A DNA stretch of 64,000 nt, taken from Burkholderia mayonis (lineage in GTDB: Bacteria > Pseudomonadota > Gammaproteobacteria > Burkholderiales > Burkholderiaceae). The DNA is taken from positions 1,302,001 through 1,366,000 of the forward strand of contig NZ_CP013387.1 in assembly GCF_001523745.2 (NCBI RefSeq). The letters run 5' to 3'. The notes beneath the pieces were generated by a model, which saw only the letters and a program-made list of their open reading frames with translations, did no database searches and was not told the origin of the DNA. Below are positions 61,050 to 64,000 of this stretch, piece by piece. The translations under genes and the position numbers were made by a program. The stretch's first letter is position 1; each line of letters starts with the position of its first letter.

Positions 61050-62750
61050 ATGGAAACGCACGACACCTTGCCTCCGCCCGCTGCCGCCGGGCCGGCCGAC
61101 TTCCCGGATGCCGACGAACTCGCCGCATTGCGAACGTGGCATTCGGGGCTGCCGACCCGTGCTGCCGTCGCTCGTTACGTCGGCGGCGAAGCAGGGCAGG
61201 GCAAGTCGTCGCGTGGGGTGCTCGGGCAGATCCGACGCCGGCTCGCGGCGATTGCCCGGCGGGTGCATCGCGACGATCTGGCGGTCCTGTTCGAATGTCC
61301 GATGGCGGAGCGCGAACAACACGCGATGGCGGTCGCGCACGCGATCGAAATCTTGCGCACCGCGCGGCCGCCCGAGCCGCAAATCGCCGACGACATCGGC
61401 CAATGGTTCTCCGAGCGGGCCGTGCGCGCGCTGCGCGCGTATGGGATCGAGACGCTCGCGGAACTGACGGTGCGGATTCCGCGCCGGCGGCAATGGTGGA
61501 AAGTCGTGCCGGGGCTCGGCGCGGCCAGCGCCCGCGACATCGAGCAGTTCTTTGCCGCGTGGCCCGCGCTGACGGAAAAGGCGAAGGCGCTGATAGCGGC
61601 GGATCGGTGCAATGACATCGTGCCGTGGGAATCGCTGCGCCTGCCGCATCGGGTCGACGGCTCCGAAGGGACGTTTCGCGCGCCGCGGCAGACATGCACG
61701 CTCGCCGCCAACAACGACTACGAGGCGGTTCGAACCTGGCTCGCGCTGCACGAATCGCCCGCCACGCAGCGCACGTACCGGAAGGAGGCGGAACGGCTGA
61801 TCCTGTGGGCGATCGTCGAACGAGGGTGCGCGCTGTCGTCGCTGACGACCGAGGATGCGATCGCGTACCGCGCGTTCCTGCGCAGCCCGACGCCGCACGA
61901 GCGCTGGATCGGCCCGGTGCGCCCGCGCTCGTCGCCCGAATGGCGGCCGTTCAACGGCGGGCTATCGACACGCTCGACGGCTCATGCGCTTTCGATCCTC
62001 GGCGCGCTGTTTCGCTGGCTGATCGAGCAACGCTATGTGCTCGCGAATCCGTTCGCGGGCGTGAAGGTGCGCGGCAGCGCGCGGGCGAACGTACTCGATA
62101 CGTCGCATGCGTTTACGGAGGGCGAATGGCTGTTGACGCGCACGATCGCCGATGGGCTCGAATGGTCGTACGGATGGGCGGCGCTGGCCGCGCAACGGCT
62201 GAGATTCCTGCTCGACTTCGGCTACGCGACCGGGTTGCGGGTCAGCGAACTGATTCACGCGACGCTTGGCCAGGTCAATACCGATGCGCACGGCGCGCAC
62301 TGGTTGCGCGTCATGGGCAAGGGGGCGAAGGCCGGGCGCGTGGCATTGCCGCCGTTGGCGTGGGAAGCGCTGCTGCGCTATCTGGCGGCGAGGGGGATCT
62401 CGACGGTAGCGATGCGCTGGCATCCCGGCACGCCGATCATCGGCAGTCTCGACGCGGACGACGCGGCGATCAGCAGTGTACGGCTATGGGGTGTGTTGCG
62501 ACGGTTCTTCCGGCAGGCGGCACGGGTGATCGAGGCCGATCATCCGGCGCTGGCCGACAAGCTGCGGCACGCGAGTCCGCACTGGATGCGGCACACCCAT
62601 GCGACGCATGCGCTCGCACGCGGCGCGGAATTGACCACCGTGCGGGACAACCTCCGGCACGCGTCGATTTCGACCACTTCGATCTATCTGCACGGCGACG
62701 ACGTGAAACGGGCCCGCCAGATTGCAGGGGCATTTGGTGCCTGGAAATGA
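61050..62750 (+). CDS. tyrosine integrase with N-terminal DUF3701 domain
   Basis: A 566-residue phage-type integrase. Residues 10-170 form a DUF3701 domain (ELAALRTWHSGLPTRAAVAR, AVRALRAYGIETLAELTVRI, VPGLGAASARDIEQFF). The core has DFGYATGLRVSELIHATLGQ (Arg), PHWMRHTHATHALARGA (His-x-x-Arg) and SISTTSIYLHGDD (Tyr). It lies outside the outer transposon, 75 bases from its right end; before that insertion it would have been next to the exonuclease region. Confidence 0.85.
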   Translation: METHDTLPPPAAAGPADFPDADELAALRTWHSGLPTRAAVARYVGGEAGQGKSSRGVLGQIRRRLAAIARRVHRDDLAVLFECPMAEREQHAMAVAHAIEILRTARPPEPQIADDIGQWFSERAVRALRAYGIETLAELTVRIPRRRQWWKVVPGLGAASARDIEQFFAAWPALTEKAKALIAADRCNDIVPWESLRLPHRVDGSEGTFRAPRQTCTLAANNDYEAVRTWLALHESPATQRTYRKEAERLILWAIVERGCALSSLTTEDAIAYRAFLRSPTPHERWIGPVRPRSSPEWRPFNGGLSTRSTAHALSILGALFRWLIEQRYVLANPFAGVKVRGSARANVLDTSHAFTEGEWLLTRTIADGLEWSYGWAALAAQRLRFLLDFGYATGLRVSELIHATLGQVNTDAHGAHWLRVMGKGAKAGRVALPPLAWEALLRYLAARGISTVAMRWHPGTPIIGSLDADDAAISSVRLWGVLRRFFRQAARVIEADHPALADKLRHASPHWMRHTHATHALARGAELTTVRDNLRHASISTTSIYLHGDDVKRARQIAGAFGAWK

Positions 62751-62883
62751 AAGTGGATGTATCGATAGAAAATGCGCCGCAGCAACGGTGCTAGGTACTT
62801 TCGACCATTCCATGGAGTGCCCACGGTGAGCGGTACCCTCTACGCTACAGCGAATTCTCCGATGACAATGACGCCATGTGTAG

Positions 62884-63056
62884 CTGTAGCGACCTGAAAT
62901 TGAAACGGGCAGGACCTGCATTCGACGCGGGTTCCGGCCAAGATTAACTGCCACTGACGGCACGCGCGAACCAGCATTATCTGCCACTGGGCCTGCATTC
63001 AGCCGCGCGTGCTTGCATTCCATCGCCGCGCGCTCACAATAGCTGCAACTGACCGG
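62884..63056 (+). repeat. 173-bp repeat, first copy
   Basis: Begins CTGTAGCGACCTGAAAT and ends AGCTGCAACTGACCGG. The second copy at 63115-63286 matches over its whole length with scattered differences. Inside each copy a short motif of the type CTGCxACTG recurs three times. Confidence 0.8.
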
Positions 63057-63114
63057 ACAGTAAGCCAGTCGGTCGAGGGGTGACAACGTCACGCTCATTG
63101 GAAATACCGACTAT

Positions 63115-63286
63115 CTGTAGCGACCTGAAATCGAAACGGACCGGACCTGCAACCGACGCGGATTCCGGCCAGCATTCACTGCCACTGACGGCGCGCGCGA
63201 ACCCGAATTACCTGCAAGTGAGCCTGCATTCAGCCGCGCCGACCTGCATTCCATCATGGCGGGCCAGGATTAGCTGCAACTGACGG
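63115..63286 (+). repeat. 173-bp repeat, second copy
   Basis: Second copy of the unit at 62884-63056, spaced 231 bases start to start, ending AGCTGCAACTGACGG. Confidence 0.8.
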
Positions 63287-63449
63287 ATTTCAGATCGGCA
63301 GCGCTAGTAGTGCCCGCGCGGGCAACGCGCCGGTACCCCTCAGTTCAGAACCACGGACCATATGCACTTCTTGGAAGGCTTTGTCGCGTAAGATCGTGGC
63401 ACCCACGTATTACACGAGGCGCGCCCGTGCGACGGAACTTTCCGAGTCT

Positions 63450-64000
63450 TCAACTCCCCCTCATATGCGGGGTTTGAAGCGCTGTGGCGATACTCTCAAA
63501 CAAGTCGATGATTCGGCGGGCAAACCGCCCGCTCTGCATGTCAAGCCAAGGCTCAACATTGACTTCCCAATCCCGGTACGATGCCGGATCACGCGCTTCG
63601 GCATAGGTGCCACGGAAAGGAAGGTGGTAGGGCCACCAGTCGGAGGGTTTTCCGTTGGCGTCAAGCCGCTTGCGGAGGCTGCTCCCTATCCGCGCCAACT
63701 GATCCCGTTCGACATCGTCATAGCTGCGGTCCTCGCGCTTGATACCCCAGATCCAGGCTTTGTGCTCACCGCTCTGCGGCTCGATGCACATATGCCAGTG
63801 CGCAGTATCTGGCAGACGTATGCCTATGCCATATTGAGTGTCCAACCGACGACAGATTATCCATCCAGCAGGCAGCAGAGTGTCAATGTCGGCCATCGCT
63901 TTGGTCTTAAGACGTGAGTACAACGCTTCCCTTGATCGAATTACCTGCAACGCTGCCGCAAGGCCGTCGGCGTCATCCGCGTGACGCAATACGATCTCTG
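63450..64000 (-). CDS. hypothetical protein, 5' end outside window
   Basis: The minus-strand frame is open from the window edge to 63450 (about 183 residues seen). It includes WIICRRLDTQYGIGIRLPDT, HWHMCIEPQSGEHKAWIWGI and WWPYHLPFRGTYAEARDP, and ends with a helical LFESIATALQTPHMRGS. The aromatic-rich, soluble sequence looks like the C-terminal half of a larger protein, perhaps of the PD-(D/E)XK nuclease type, but the catalytic part is not in view. That assignment is weak. Confidence 0.55.
   Translation of the reverse strand, partial: EIVLRHADDADGLAAALQVIRSREALYSRLKTKAMADIDTLLPAGWIICRRLDTQYGIGIRLPDTAHWHMCIEPQSGEHKAWIWGIKREDRSYDDVERDQLARIGSSLRKRLDANGKPSDWWPYHLPFRGTYAEARDPASYRDWEVNVEPWLDMQSGRFARRIIDLFESIATALQTPHMRGS

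Noticed and set aside
62884..63286. Possible CRISPR array
   Set aside because: The repeated unit is 173 bp, occurs twice, and the inner motifs are unevenly spaced; no cas genes are near.

Overview
The window is high-GC proteobacterial chromosome, most like Burkholderia. The basis is codon use, the overlapping operon style and the type of protein families; no rRNA or tRNA marker is present to fix the species. About the first 19.7 kb is ordinary chromosome. It holds a ribose-type sugar ABC importer (minus strand, running off the left edge), an isoprenylcysteine-methyltransferase-like membrane protein, a type I signal peptidase, an adenosine-specific-kinase-family protein, a cysteine synthase, a YbaK-type deacylase, an enoyl-CoA hydratase, a virginiamycin-B-lyase-like beta-propeller protein, a UPF0178 protein, a PEBP protein, a DUF1810 protein and a UPF0182 membrane protein. 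Between them lie gene remnants: a chimera of TolC-like, MFS-like and acyl-CoA-dehydrogenase pieces, a LacI fragment and a LysR fragment.

From 19.7 kb onward the window is accessory DNA. First comes a run of five small secreted-protein genes on the minus strand (19.87-23.56 kb), rich in Ser, Gly, Thr and Asn, two of which share a repeated unit. A low-GC stretch with few genes follows. Next is a three-gene Tn7/Tn5053-like transposition module (TnsB-like integrase, TnsC-like AAA ATPase, TniQ) with a DEDD exonuclease gene behind it.

The region 30726-60969 is one 30.2-kb Tn3-family transposon (called the outer transposon here). Its inverted ends are identical for the first 32 bases and it sits in a 5-bp target duplication, GTGGT. 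It carries its transposase tnpA, a likely HEPN-type protein, a TumE/TumA toxin-antitoxin pair, and a tyrosine-recombinase resolution pair (tnpS and tnpT). Its tnpA is split by an IS21-family element (32290-35654, target duplication GCTGAT). Its tnpT is split by a second 18.1-kb Tn3-family transposon (the inner transposon, 41936-60031, target duplication TGCTT). In both cases removing the insert and one target copy restores the reading frame exactly, so the order of insertion can be read from the sequence.

The cargo of the inner transposon is a 2086-residue SpvB/FG-GAP/RHS toxin resembling a TcB-TcC fusion, with a Vps62-related gene just upstream in the same operon. The inner transposon also carries a KfrA-like gene, fragments of an IS21 element and a large serine recombinase, an IS66 deletion derivative with fused orfA and orfC, its own tyrosine recombinase, a DUF6429 gene, and a tnpA broken by one nonsense codon. 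Extra copies of its terminal repeat lie inside it. Beyond the outer transposon there is a DUF3701-type integrase, a pair of 173-bp repeats, and a gene cut by the right edge of the window.
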